Below are positions 16,699 to 25,151 of a DNA stretch of 64,000 bases, piece by piece. The notes below the pieces were generated by a model. The model saw nothing but the letters and a program-made list of their open reading frames with translations. It did not search any database and was not told the origin of the DNA. The position numbers and the translations under genes are program-made. The stretch's first letter is position 1; each line of letters starts with the position of its first letter. The DNA is from an uncultured Bacteroidota bacterium (GTDB lineage: Bacteria > Bacteroidota > Bacteroidia > Bacteroidales > GWA2-32-17), in assembly GCA_903837285.1 (NCBI GenBank), contig CAILUD010000171.1:1-64000 (forward strand), in the 5' to 3' direction.

Positions 16699-17691
16699 AT
16701 GAAAGTTGCCATTGTTGGTGCTACCGGACTCGTTGGTGGAGTAATGCTAAAGGTTTTAGAAGAGCATAACTTCCCAGTTACTGAATTATTACCTGTTGCT
16801 TCGGAAAAATCTGTTGGCAAAAAGGTTATTTTTAAAGGACAGGAAATTGAAGTTATTAGTATTAAAGAAGCAATAGATGCTCATCCTTCAGTAGCTGTTT
16901 TTTCTGCTGGTTCAGAGGTGTCATCGAAATATGCACCCGAGTTTGCAAAAACAGGAACAACTGTAATTGATAACTCTTCGCAATGGCGTATGTTTCCAAA
17001 TGTCCCATTAATTGTACCAGAGGTTAATTCATATATTTTAAGACACGAGAATAAAATTATTGCAAACCCTAATTGTTCTACCATTCAAATGGTATTAGCT
17101 TTAGCTCCATTGCATAAAAAATATAAAATTAAACGATTGGTAGTCTCAACTTATCAGTCTGTTACGGGAACAGGAGTAAAAGCGGTTCAACAACTTAAAA
17201 ATGAAAGAGCCGGTATTGAAGGTGAAATGGCATATCCACATCGTATCGATTTAAATTGTTTTCCTCATGGAGGAACATTTTTGCCTGATGGTTGTACAAC
17301 CGAAGAACAAAAATTAATTAAAGAAACTCAAAAAATTCTTGGCGATAAAACTATTCAGATTACTGCAACTGTTGTTAGGGTTCCAGTAATTGGTGGTCAT
17401 TCTGAATCGGTAAATATTGAATTCGAAAATGATTTTGATTTGGCTGAAGTTAATAGTTTGTTAAAAGCAATGCCTGGAATTGTTTTAATAGATAATCCAA
17501 GTGCAAATGAATACCCAATGCCTATTAATGCTGAGGGAAAAGATGAAGTTTTTGTGGGTCGTGTGCGTAAGGATTTATCTCGAGAAAAATGTTTAAATAT
17601 GTGGATTGTTGCAGATAATTTAAGAAAAGGTGCCGCAACAAATGCAATTCAAATTGCAGAATATTTGTATAAACAGGAATGGGTAAAATAA
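16699..17691 (+). CDS. asd: Aspartate-semialdehyde dehydrogenase
   Basis: Asd reduces aspartyl phosphate to aspartate semialdehyde for lysine/diaminopimelate, threonine and methionine synthesis. The NADP-binding start is MKVAIVGATGLVGGVML. The catalytic Cys is Cys126 in ANPNCSTIQM, and the later motifs VVRVPVIGGHSESVNIEF and VRKDLSREKCLNMWIVADNL are typical. At 330 residues the length is normal. A GC-rich hairpin terminator follows. Confidence 0.97.
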   Translation: MKVAIVGATGLVGGVMLKVLEEHNFPVTELLPVASEKSVGKKVIFKGQEIEVISIKEAIDAHPSVAVFSAGSEVSSKYAPEFAKTGTTVIDNSSQWRMFPNVPLIVPEVNSYILRHENKIIANPNCSTIQMVLALAPLHKKYKIKRLVVSTYQSVTGTGVKAVQQLKNERAGIEGEMAYPHRIDLNCFPHGGTFLPDGCTTEEQKLIKETQKILGDKTIQITATVVRVPVIGGHSESVNIEFENDFDLAEVNSLLKAMPGIVLIDNPSANEYPMPINAEGKDEVFVGRVRKDLSREKCLNMWIVADNLRKGAATNAIQIAEYLYKQEWVK

Positions 17692-17750
17692 AAAAAGTCA
17701 CCCTGAGCGTCCTCCGCCGCGGCGGAGCGGCGGATCGAAGGGCTTTTTTT
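17691..17750 (+). terminator. GC-rich compound hairpin terminator after asd
   Basis: An A run and CCCT (17701-17704) pair with AGGG and seven T (17739-17750), enclosing a perfect inner palindrome CTCCGCCGCGGCGGAG (17712-17727). The CCCTGAG...TCGAAGGG frame is a widespread bacterial intergenic repeat; the inner core is shared with the family at 439 and 19456. Confidence 0.8.
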
Positions 17751-17763
17751 AGTTAAATATAAA

Positions 17764-18168
17764 ATGTATAACAAATTACTAATATTATTTCTTCTATCAG
17801 TTTTCGTTTCATCATGTATTGATGATCGTGCACCAAGTGGAATAAGCAGTACTGTTTTTTATGCTCAAGGCGATTGTATGCCTCCGATTAACGAAAATGG
17901 AAGAAATTATAGTTTATATAACGGTAAAGTGTACGTTGTTGAAAGTAGTTTGGTGTTAATATATAATGAGAATAATTTCGATACACTTAAAACATTATCA
18001 TTTGAAACAGAAGCAATAAATGGTGGCTTTTCTGTACTCGTTCCACCAGGTAGTTATTATGTTATGCCAGATACAATGTATTCCGTTTCTTCAGAGAACC
18101 TTGTAGTTGTTCATCCCGATGATTTAATTGATAGGGAGTTTAAGTTTTTTAGGTGTACTTCGTACTAA
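17764..18168 (+). CDS. Small lipoprotein of unknown function, 134 residues
   Basis: No family is recognised. The lipobox is SVFVSSC-IDDRAP. The mature part is short and beta-rich (GKVYVVESSLVLIYNEN, GGFSVLVPPGSYYVMPD), which suggests a small surface or outer-membrane domain of transthyretin/carboxypeptidase-regulatory style (inference). Its stop overlaps the end of the convergent M19 dipeptidase gene by four bases. Confidence 0.7.
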   Translation: MYNKLLILFLLSVFVSSCIDDRAPSGISSTVFYAQGDCMPPINENGRNYSLYNGKVYVVESSLVLIYNENNFDTLKTLSFETEAINGGFSVLVPPGSYYVMPDTMYSVSSENLVVVHPDDLIDREFKFFRCTSY

Positions 18169-19388
18169 TTTTTATAATTCTCAACTTCTTTAAAAACACG
18201 CATAAAGTTACCTCCCCATATTTTTATTATTTGTTCTTCGGTGTAACCACGTTTTACTAGTTCAATTGTTATATTTCCCATTTCCGATACATCGTAACAA
18301 CCTATAACATCTCCACCACCGTCAAAGTCGGTTCCAATTCCTACATGGTCTATTCCTGCAATTTTTACAATGTGATCAATATGGTCAATTACATCAGTAA
18401 CATTAGCAAGATTTGGAGGAAAATTAACATCCAGTTGATGCCATTCTCTGATACCGTTTTTTCTTTGTTCTTCGTTATAGTTTGCCCAGTTACTGTGCTT
18501 TATTTCAAATGCAACATGAGCACTATCTCTTGCAGGATATGATGGCATTTTTTTTACATAATCGCTTAAAATACACATTTGAATTACTCCACCATTTTTA
18601 GCCAAAGCTTTTAGCATTTCATCTGAAAGGTTTCTTGGGTTGTCGCAAAGTGCACGTGAGCATGAATGAGATGCTATTACAGGTGTCTTAGATAAAGCAA
18701 TAACATCATAAAAACTGCTATCAGAAGCATGGGAAACATCTATCATAATTCCAAGTTCATTCATTTTTTTTACAACTTCTTCGCCAAATTTAGATATGCC
18801 ATTGTATAATGTTGTGTCGGTTGAAGAATCTGCAATATGGTTGTTTCTTGTATGAACAAGTGTAATGTATCGTATTCCTTTTTTGTAAAAATAATTTATG
18901 TTTTCAATTTTATCTGCAAGCGCAAATCCATTTTCAATTCCTAAATAAATAGAGCGTTTTCCTGATTTTTCAATGCGATAACCATCGTCAGATGTAATAG
19001 CAATCTCTGCCTTTTCTGGGTATGCGTTAATAGCTTTATATACTGCATCAATAATCTGATCTGTCTGAACAAATGCTTTCGCTAATCCAATACTGTCTTG
19101 ATTCCCCTGACCAACAAATGCCGCAAAAAATGAAGCATCTAAACCACCTGCTTCCATTCGGGGAATGTCGTATTTTGTTCCAGTTTCTTTTGCTTTGTGT
19201 GATTTTCCAATATCAAAGTCCTCACTCATTAATACTAATGGACTATCACAATGCGAATCGATAGTGAATGCTTTCTTGTGAATTATTGCTGCTTTTTTCT
19301 CTAGTGACTTGCACGATGTTAATATTACGCATGTGATAAAAAAGCAAAGAAATATTGTTAAAGTAGGATAAAGTTTAATAGAATTCAT
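18165..19388 (-). CDS. Membrane dipeptidase (peptidase M19) lipoprotein
   Basis: This is a renal-dipeptidase-type zinc peptidase that cleaves dipeptides, including those with D-residues. A lipobox (VILTSC-KSLEKK) anchors it. Metal-ligand motifs are FTIDSHCDSPL, YLGIENGFAL, LTLVHTRNN-like TLVHTRNN, MIDVSHAS, IASHSCSRALCDNPRN and GIGTDFDGGGD. At 407 residues it is slightly longer than the catalytic core because of the leader. It is the first of several peptide-cleaving enzymes in 18-31 kb. Confidence 0.94.
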   Translation of the reverse strand: MNSIKLYPTLTIFLCFFITCVILTSCKSLEKKAAIIHKKAFTIDSHCDSPLVLMSEDFDIGKSHKAKETGTKYDIPRMEAGGLDASFFAAFVGQGNQDSIGLAKAFVQTDQIIDAVYKAINAYPEKAEIAITSDDGYRIEKSGKRSIYLGIENGFALADKIENINYFYKKGIRYITLVHTRNNHIADSSTDTTLYNGISKFGEEVVKKMNELGIMIDVSHASDSSFYDVIALSKTPVIASHSCSRALCDNPRNLSDEMLKALAKNGGVIQMCILSDYVKKMPSYPARDSAHVAFEIKHSNWANYNEEQRKNGIREWHQLDVNFPPNLANVTDVIDHIDHIVKIAGIDHVGIGTDFDGGGDVIGCYDVSEMGNITIELVKRGYTEEQIIKIWGGNFMRVFKEVENYKN

Positions 19389-19455
19389 GTAGTCGTATTT
19401 TATTAAATGTAAATTTATAAAAATAAATTAATTATATTGCTTAGGGTAAAGTGCT

Positions 19456-19490
19456 GTTATACCAACTATAATTCGCCGCGGCGGATAAAA
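19456..19490. repeat. Dispersed intergenic repeat, TTATACCAA family, copy 2
   Basis: GTTATACCAACTATAATTCGCCGCGGCGGATAAA-type block, closely matching copy 1 at 439-487, including the CGCCGCGGCG palindrome. Confidence 0.6.
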
Positions 19491-19558
19491 TAGTTCAACC
19501 TATTGTCCTTCTTTTTTGAAGAGGGTAGGGAGTTGAATAAAAAAAATAGGGCTATTTT

Positions 19559-19581
19559 ACAATCCGCCGCGGCGGATAAAT
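19559..19581. repeat. Dispersed intergenic repeat, short copy 3
   Basis: The perfect palindrome ATCCGCCGCGGCGGAT (19562-19577) is followed by AAATGG as in copy 1, but the TTATACCAA half is missing. The rest of the 19389-19667 spacer holds only this, copy 2 and the next terminator. Confidence 0.6.
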
Positions 19582-19605
19582 GGATTTAATATTTATTTTG
19601 CATTA

Positions 19606-19642
19606 AATAAAAAACCCCAGAGCTTTTTATAACTCTGAGGTT
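19606..19642 (-). terminator. Terminator of the M16 peptidase gene
   Basis: Read on the minus strand, AACCTCAGAG pairs with CTCTGGGGTT across a short AT loop (19613-19642) and is followed by a T run (A run 19606-19612). Confidence 0.85.
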
Positions 19643-19667
19643 AATTTAGAAATACATAAAACTTGTT

Positions 19668-22472
19668 TTATTTCTTTTGTTCCGGGAACATTTGGAAAAT
19701 AAGCAAATCGTCTTTTATGTATTTATTAGCAATTGCTTTTATTTTATCTGTTGTTAAAAGTTCGCTATATTTTGAGTCGTTTGCTAATACTGATGGGTCT
19801 TCGTTATTGTAATAGGCATTTTGAATTTGTCTAAGCCAGAAATTATTTTCCTTAATATCGGTTTCCATCTTTCGTTTTTGAATTTCTTTTATTTTTTCAA
19901 TATATAAATTCTCAACTCCCTTTGTTTTTACCTCGTTAAGTACTCCTTTTACAGCATTTGTAAGTTCGGTAACTCTATCAGGATTACATCCCCAGCCAAT
20001 TGAAATGTTATAACTGTTTGCCGGAAAATTTATTTGATTAGAATATGCATAAATGCCATATGTTCCGCTTAAATCTTCGCGAATAACTTCTCTTAAACGT
20101 ATATCAAGAATATCCATCAGTGATTTTATCATATAGCGTTCCTCAGGATTATAAACCATATCGCCAGTAATTCTTATACCTACCGAACTTTTTGGATCTA
20201 TTCCTTTGTAAACTTTTTTATCTATACTGCCATATAGTAATCTAACTCCATCATCTGTTAATTTTTCTTTTTTGTTAATGGTTGGCAAACTTCCAATGTA
20301 TTTTTCAATTAAAGGTATAATGTTCTCATATTTAAAACTTCCAACAAAAACAAAGGTAAAATCGCCGGCATCATTAAATCTTTGTTTAAAGAAAGCGTAT
20401 GATTTTTCGAGATCCATTTTTTCAGCTAATACTACTGATTGTGGTTGTTTTCGAAAATGATGCTTATACATTACCGAAGTTAAAGTATCGTAAAATGATT
20501 CTTCGGGCATATTTTTAGAATTAGTAATATTGGATATTTCCTTATTCATAAATGATGCAAAAGCTTCGTTGTCCTTTCTTGGTTGCGTAAAATACAAATT
20601 TATCATTTGCATAAATGTTTCAATATCTTTTGAAGATGAGTTTCCGTTAAATCCTTCAGAATAATTAGAAATATATGGACTTAGCCATAATATTTTTCCG
20701 GATAATGCTTTGTCTAACTGAACAGGGCTGAATTCGCCTAAACCTGATTGATCTACAATATTTGCAGCATTTAAAACAGCATAATAATCTTCATCTTTAA
20801 CAGTTGCTGTTCCTCCATAACTAAATGCAGAAAAACGAATATCATCATTTTTAAAATCGGTTGGTTTTAAAATAATTCTTGCACCATTAGAAAGCGTTAG
20901 TTCTTTAACTCCAATTTCTTTAATTTCTTTTTCATTTGTTATTTTTCCTGGAATAATTTTTTTATCAAAGAAAGGTTTGTCACTTACATTGTCTTTATAT
21001 GCTTCTAGCTTTTTTGTTGAAATTTCGGTAAAAAATTTTGAAATGTCTTCTTTTGATGGTTTAATAAAACCTTCTTTCTCGGGAGTTGAGACAAGAATTA
21101 TAACATTTTCTTTTGTTATTAATTTTTTAAGGTAAGTATTAATTTCATCTAATGTTATGGTTGGAATTTCTTTTAAACATTGTTTATAGTCATATTCAAA
21201 TCCAGCTGCAGGTTGGTTATTTAAAAAATGCGAAACATAATTCCATACTAATCTGCCCGATTCTGTTTTATCCTTTTCGCTATAAGATTTTTCCTGTCGT
21301 GATATAATGTTTGCTTTAGCTCTTTCGAGTTCACTTTTAGTGAAACCATTTTGACTTGCACGATAGGCTTCGGTTAATAAATTTTCGTATGCAGCTTTTG
21401 CTTCATTTCCTTTAATACTGCAAGCTAAATTAAATGCTCTTTTATCGCCTAAAAATTCTCCTGCGTAACTATATGCCCATTCAAATGGAGGATTTGCTAA
21501 TCTGCTTAGTTCGCCATATCTGTCGCCAAGCATTGAACTAATAATATCTTCAACAAATGTTAAATGTAAAGAGGATGAAGTATTAGTATTTCTTTCGGGA
21601 TATTTGAACATAATGTTAACAGATGGATAAGCAAGTTCTTTATCGCTTTCAATTGAAATTAATACTTCTTTATTATCTGGTAATGAGTATTTTTCTCTTT
21701 TTCTTTCATTTACAGGATTTGTTAAATTACCAAAATGTTGTTTTACTTTCTCGAGTATAGAAGCTTCATCAATATCGCCAATAACAATTAATGCCATTAA
21801 ATCCGGACGATACCAGTCTTTGTAGTAACGACGAAAAGCATCGTGATTTACTCTAAGAAAAACTGCTGTATCTCCAATAACATTTCGCTCGGCATATTTA
21901 GATTGGTATAACATTATTGGTTCCTGTTTACGCCAGATACGATCTTCGGCACCTTTCCCTAACCTCCATTCTTCGTGAATTACTCCACGTTCTTTGTCTA
22001 TTTCTTCTCCATCATAAGATACATTATGTGCCCAATCTTCCATTACTTGTAACCCTTTTTCAATTAATTCTGGTTTATCTGTAGGAATTTTGAGCATATA
22101 TACTGTTTCGTCATAGCTTGTGTATGCATTAAGGTCTGCTCCAAAATCAACACCTGTTGATTCAAGAAAGCTTATCAATTCTCCTTTTGGGAAGTTTTTG
22201 GTTCCGTTAAATGCCATATGTTCGCAAAAATGAGCTAACCCTTTTTGGTCATTGTCTTCTGTTATTGACCCTGTTTTAACAGCAAGTCGGAGTTCCATCC
22301 TTTGCTCCGGTTTAGCGTTTTTTAAAATATAATATGTTAAACCATTACTTAGTTTACCGTATTTAACTTTTGGATTTAAAGGAATTGAATCTTTAGTTTG
22401 TGCACTAAGTCCAGAAATTCCAAATCCAAGAATACTTAAACAAATAAAAAATAACAGGTTTTTTGTTTTCAT
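19668..22472 (-). CDS. M16-family (insulinase/pitrilysin-like) zinc peptidase, exported
   Basis: This is a full-length two-halved M16 peptidase with a signal peptide (about 1-24). The inverted zinc motif is HFCEH (His81, Glu84, His85), within GLAHFCEHMAFNGTKNFP, and the downstream Glu ligand lies in KERGVIHEEWRLG. The second half (from about 500) is the inactive structural partner, with QSVVLAEKMDLEKSYAFFKQ and FVFVGSF. It probably degrades peptides in the periplasm. At 934 residues it matches the usual Bacteroidota form. It is transcribed alone, with its own terminator. Confidence 0.94.
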   Translation of the reverse strand: MKTKNLLFFICLSILGFGISGLSAQTKDSIPLNPKVKYGKLSNGLTYYILKNAKPEQRMELRLAVKTGSITEDNDQKGLAHFCEHMAFNGTKNFPKGELISFLESTGVDFGADLNAYTSYDETVYMLKIPTDKPELIEKGLQVMEDWAHNVSYDGEEIDKERGVIHEEWRLGKGAEDRIWRKQEPIMLYQSKYAERNVIGDTAVFLRVNHDAFRRYYKDWYRPDLMALIVIGDIDEASILEKVKQHFGNLTNPVNERKREKYSLPDNKEVLISIESDKELAYPSVNIMFKYPERNTNTSSSLHLTFVEDIISSMLGDRYGELSRLANPPFEWAYSYAGEFLGDKRAFNLACSIKGNEAKAAYENLLTEAYRASQNGFTKSELERAKANIISRQEKSYSEKDKTESGRLVWNYVSHFLNNQPAAGFEYDYKQCLKEIPTITLDEINTYLKKLITKENVIILVSTPEKEGFIKPSKEDISKFFTEISTKKLEAYKDNVSDKPFFDKKIIPGKITNEKEIKEIGVKELTLSNGARIILKPTDFKNDDIRFSAFSYGGTATVKDEDYYAVLNAANIVDQSGLGEFSPVQLDKALSGKILWLSPYISNYSEGFNGNSSSKDIETFMQMINLYFTQPRKDNEAFASFMNKEISNITNSKNMPEESFYDTLTSVMYKHHFRKQPQSVVLAEKMDLEKSYAFFKQRFNDAGDFTFVFVGSFKYENIIPLIEKYIGSLPTINKKEKLTDDGVRLLYGSIDKKVYKGIDPKSSVGIRITGDMVYNPEERYMIKSLMDILDIRLREVIREDLSGTYGIYAYSNQINFPANSYNISIGWGCNPDRVTELTNAVKGVLNEVKTKGVENLYIEKIKEIQKRKMETDIKENNFWLRQIQNAYYNNEDPSVLANDSKYSELLTTDKIKAIANKYIKDDLLIFQMFPEQKK

Positions 22473-22610
22473 AAATTGTAACTGTTGTTATGGTTTAGTA
22501 ATTATAAAAAAGATAATACAATTAAATTATTTTGTGTTCGCAAGATAAAAAAATCTAATTTGAACTACAATAAAATGTTATAAATATGTTGTTAAACCTG
22601 TTTTAAGGTA

Positions 22611-24179
22611 TTATTGTAATTTTATAATTTTCTTAGTTATTTTTTCAAATGCTGTTTGAATTTCCAATAAATATATACCTTGTTCTATATTATTAAGGTC
22701 AATTGTTGTATTTCCAATATTTGTTTTTTCAAAATAAATTTTTTCGCCGTTTAATGAAAAAATAGAAACCTCAAATGACTTGTAGTTTTTGTATTCTAAA
22801 AATATTTTATCCTTTGTTGGATTTGGGAATAAAATTATTGAACTATCATAGTCGTTTTCATTTACCGAAGTATTTCCGGCAATCCAAATTAACCAGCCAT
22901 CGGCATTTCCATGATTATTTGTTACGTCAAAATCAGTAGAATAAGTAAAACCTGTAACAACATAAGTATCGTTACCGTTTTCAAAAATATTAAAACTCTC
23001 ATCCTGATCAGAACCACCAACGCATTTTTGCCATAATAATGTACCTGCAGAATTTACTTTTGCAACCCAAATATCTGGACTAAAAAATGACGCATGAAAG
23101 CCTGTAACATCTCCATCTGTAGAATTTGTTAAACCACACATTACAAATCCGCCGTCTGAAGTTTTTGTAAGACCATTAGCCTGATCGTCGCCACTTCCTC
23201 CATAACATTTTGCCCAAGTAATAACTCCTGTTGAAGTAAGTTTTAATAACCAAAAATCATCAGCACCTTGTGGACTATGATGTCCGGTAACGTCGCCATT
23301 ATTTCCAGTGCTCGAATAACCTAAGGCTGTATAGCTTCCGTCATTGAGTTGAACAATTGCATTACATTCTTCTGTTTCGCTACCACCATAGCATTTAGAC
23401 CATTCAACAACCAAGCTGGAATTCAATTTTGTAATTAACATGTCATTTCCACCGTGATATCCAATTGCATCTCCATCAGAGGAAGCTGTGCGGCCAACTG
23501 CAATACAACCATTATCTAATGTAGATGTTAAACTTTCGCATTCTTCGTAACTAGTACCACCAACGCATTTCTGTGATAAAAGAGTACCTGATGAATTAGT
23601 TTTTATTATCCAGAAATCAGTATTGCTTCCATGAATACCACTAACATCTCCATTGTTCGAGTCAGTTGTACCAGCAATATAATATTCCCCAGAAATATTT
23701 TGCACAATCGAATTTGCCTTATCGTCGTATGTTCCTCCATAACATTTGTTCCAGGTTAATGAGCCTGCGGAAGTCAATTTTAGCACCCAAAAATCGTAAT
23801 TGTATGTGCCATGGTGTCCCGTAACATCTCCATCTACAGAATATGAGTAACCTGCAACTATAAAACCACCATCACTGGTTTGAATAATGTCTTTTCCATA
23901 ATCGTCTTCAGTTCCACCAAATAAATATGACCATTGAATTACGCCAGAAGAGCTAATTTTTGCAACCCACAAATCAACACCACCATGATTTCCCGAAACA
24001 TCAAAATTGTTCGATTCACATTCCCCAACAAATGCATACCCGCCATCTGAAGTTGGAATTGTTTTCCAGGCATATTCGTGAGCGCTTCCTCCATAAGTTT
24101 TTTGCATTGCAATGTATGGCTGAGCATTAATGTTTATAAATAAAAATATTGTAAAAATTGTTGTAAGTATTGTTTTCAT
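22611..24179 (-). CDS. T9SS cargo protein: seven ~60-residue repeats plus type A sorting domain
   Basis: After a signal peptide (about 1-19) come seven repeats of about 58-65 residues. Each carries a YGGS/VGGS-like start, a DGG core, G-(S/N)GDV-(T/S)G-HG and a final DxW--K-(N/T)--G. The count and pattern suggest a seven-bladed propeller (inference). The C-terminus (about 445-522) is a type A sorting domain with LFPNPTKDKIFLEY, ISLNGE-like SIFSLNGEKIYF and LNNIEQGIYLLEIQT, which directs export by the T9SS. The ligand or enzymatic role is unknown; no catalytic motif is seen. It lies between peptidase genes. Confidence 0.88.
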   Translation of the reverse strand: MKTILTTIFTIFLFININAQPYIAMQKTYGGSAHEYAWKTIPTSDGGYAFVGECESNNFDVSGNHGGVDLWVAKISSSGVIQWSYLFGGTEDDYGKDIIQTSDGGFIVAGYSYSVDGDVTGHHGTYNYDFWVLKLTSAGSLTWNKCYGGTYDDKANSIVQNISGEYYIAGTTDSNNGDVSGIHGSNTDFWIIKTNSSGTLLSQKCVGGTSYEECESLTSTLDNGCIAVGRTASSDGDAIGYHGGNDMLITKLNSSLVVEWSKCYGGSETEECNAIVQLNDGSYTALGYSSTGNNGDVTGHHSPQGADDFWLLKLTSTGVITWAKCYGGSGDDQANGLTKTSDGGFVMCGLTNSTDGDVTGFHASFFSPDIWVAKVNSAGTLLWQKCVGGSDQDESFNIFENGNDTYVVTGFTYSTDFDVTNNHGNADGWLIWIAGNTSVNENDYDSSIILFPNPTKDKIFLEYKNYKSFEVSIFSLNGEKIYFEKTNIGNTTIDLNNIEQGIYLLEIQTAFEKITKKIIKLQ

Positions 24180-24205
24180 AATAATATATTTACAAGTAAT
24201 TTTTT

Positions 24206-24997
24206 TTAGTTATCTCCAATCATATTCATTACAACTCTTAGCTTGTGAGTGTATTTATTTAGCTCGTTGTTATAAATTCCCTGATGGTCTATTGTATCAA
24301 TTCTAACTTTACCAGAAGCATGAATTATTTTATTCGGGCTTAATAGTATTCCAACATGAGTAATAATTCCTTCGTCGTTATCGAAAAAAGCAAGATCGCC
24401 TGGTTTTGTTTCACTTAAAAAACTAACCGATTCGCCGGCAGTAACTTGTTTGCTTGCATCGCGTGGTATTGCTATTCCTGCAATTTTATAAGCAACTTGC
24501 GATAGGCCTGAACAGTCAATGCCAAATGGATTTTTTCCTCCCCATAAATACGGAGAATTTAAAAAATGCATTGCCGAATTGCAAATTATTTCACGTTTTG
24601 ATATGTTGTTATTTTTCGGAGTTTCTTTTAACTTAAATTGTTTTTGCGATATGTTAAAGGTTAAGTCTTTTGAATTATAATTTGGTATTGAACTTCCAGC
24701 AGGTAAAATATATTCAGCATTGTTTTCATCAATAGCAAATGAATATAGCTCCTGTAAAACATGTATTGCTTCTGGCTCATTTAATTTTTGAAATTGCTTT
24801 TCGTCTATTTCTATTAACGTTTTTTTGTCTATCCATCCCAAATAACCATCAAATGCATTTTTAACATTTGCCCAGTTACCAACCGTTCCAAATACTTCTA
24901 AATGTTCGCCAAACATAATTTGGGTAAGCATTTCACTTTTTTCTGAAGCCTCTGGTCGTAATGGAATTACTGCAGAGCAAGCAATAGCATATTTCAT
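24206..24997 (-). CDS. NlpC/P60 (C40) peptidase with N-terminal SH3-like domains
   Basis: The catalytic domain (about 130-263) has FGIDCSGLSQ (Cys162), THVGILLSP (His214) and KIIHASGKV (His226), the C40 triad. Residues 1-120 hold two bacterial SH3-like domains (VIPLRPEASEKSEMLTQIMF, GWIDKKTL). This resembles gamma-D-glutamyl-L-diamino-acid endopeptidases of the YkfC type, which trim cell-wall peptides. No signal peptide is evident, so it may recycle muropeptides in the cytoplasm. It is divergent from the 7TM-HD gene and 26 bp upstream of the seven-repeat gene. Confidence 0.92.
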   Translation of the reverse strand: MKYAIACSAVIPLRPEASEKSEMLTQIMFGEHLEVFGTVGNWANVKNAFDGYLGWIDKKTLIEIDEKQFQKLNEPEAIHVLQELYSFAIDENNAEYILPAGSSIPNYNSKDLTFNISQKQFKLKETPKNNNISKREIICNSAMHFLNSPYLWGGKNPFGIDCSGLSQVAYKIAGIAIPRDASKQVTAGESVSFLSETKPGDLAFFDNDEGIITHVGILLSPNKIIHASGKVRIDTIDHQGIYNNELNKYTHKLRVVMNMIGDN

Positions 24998-25121
24998 GTT
25001 TATTTGAATTTTAATAAGCGAAAGTAAGAAATATTATTTAATCAACTTTAAAATTGCAAATTACAATTAGTCTTGGTGGATTAAATTCAAAATTAAATAA
25101 TGGTTTTTTCGCTCTAATTTT

Positions 25122-25129
25122 TAACTTTG
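25122..25129 (+). promoter_or_regulatory. Putative -7 box of the 7TM-HD gene
   Basis: TAACTTTG matches TAnnTTTG and lies about 22 nt before the ATG at 25152. No exact -33 TTTG is present. Confidence 0.5.
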
Positions 25130-25151
25130 TAAGTTATGAATAATAATTCTT

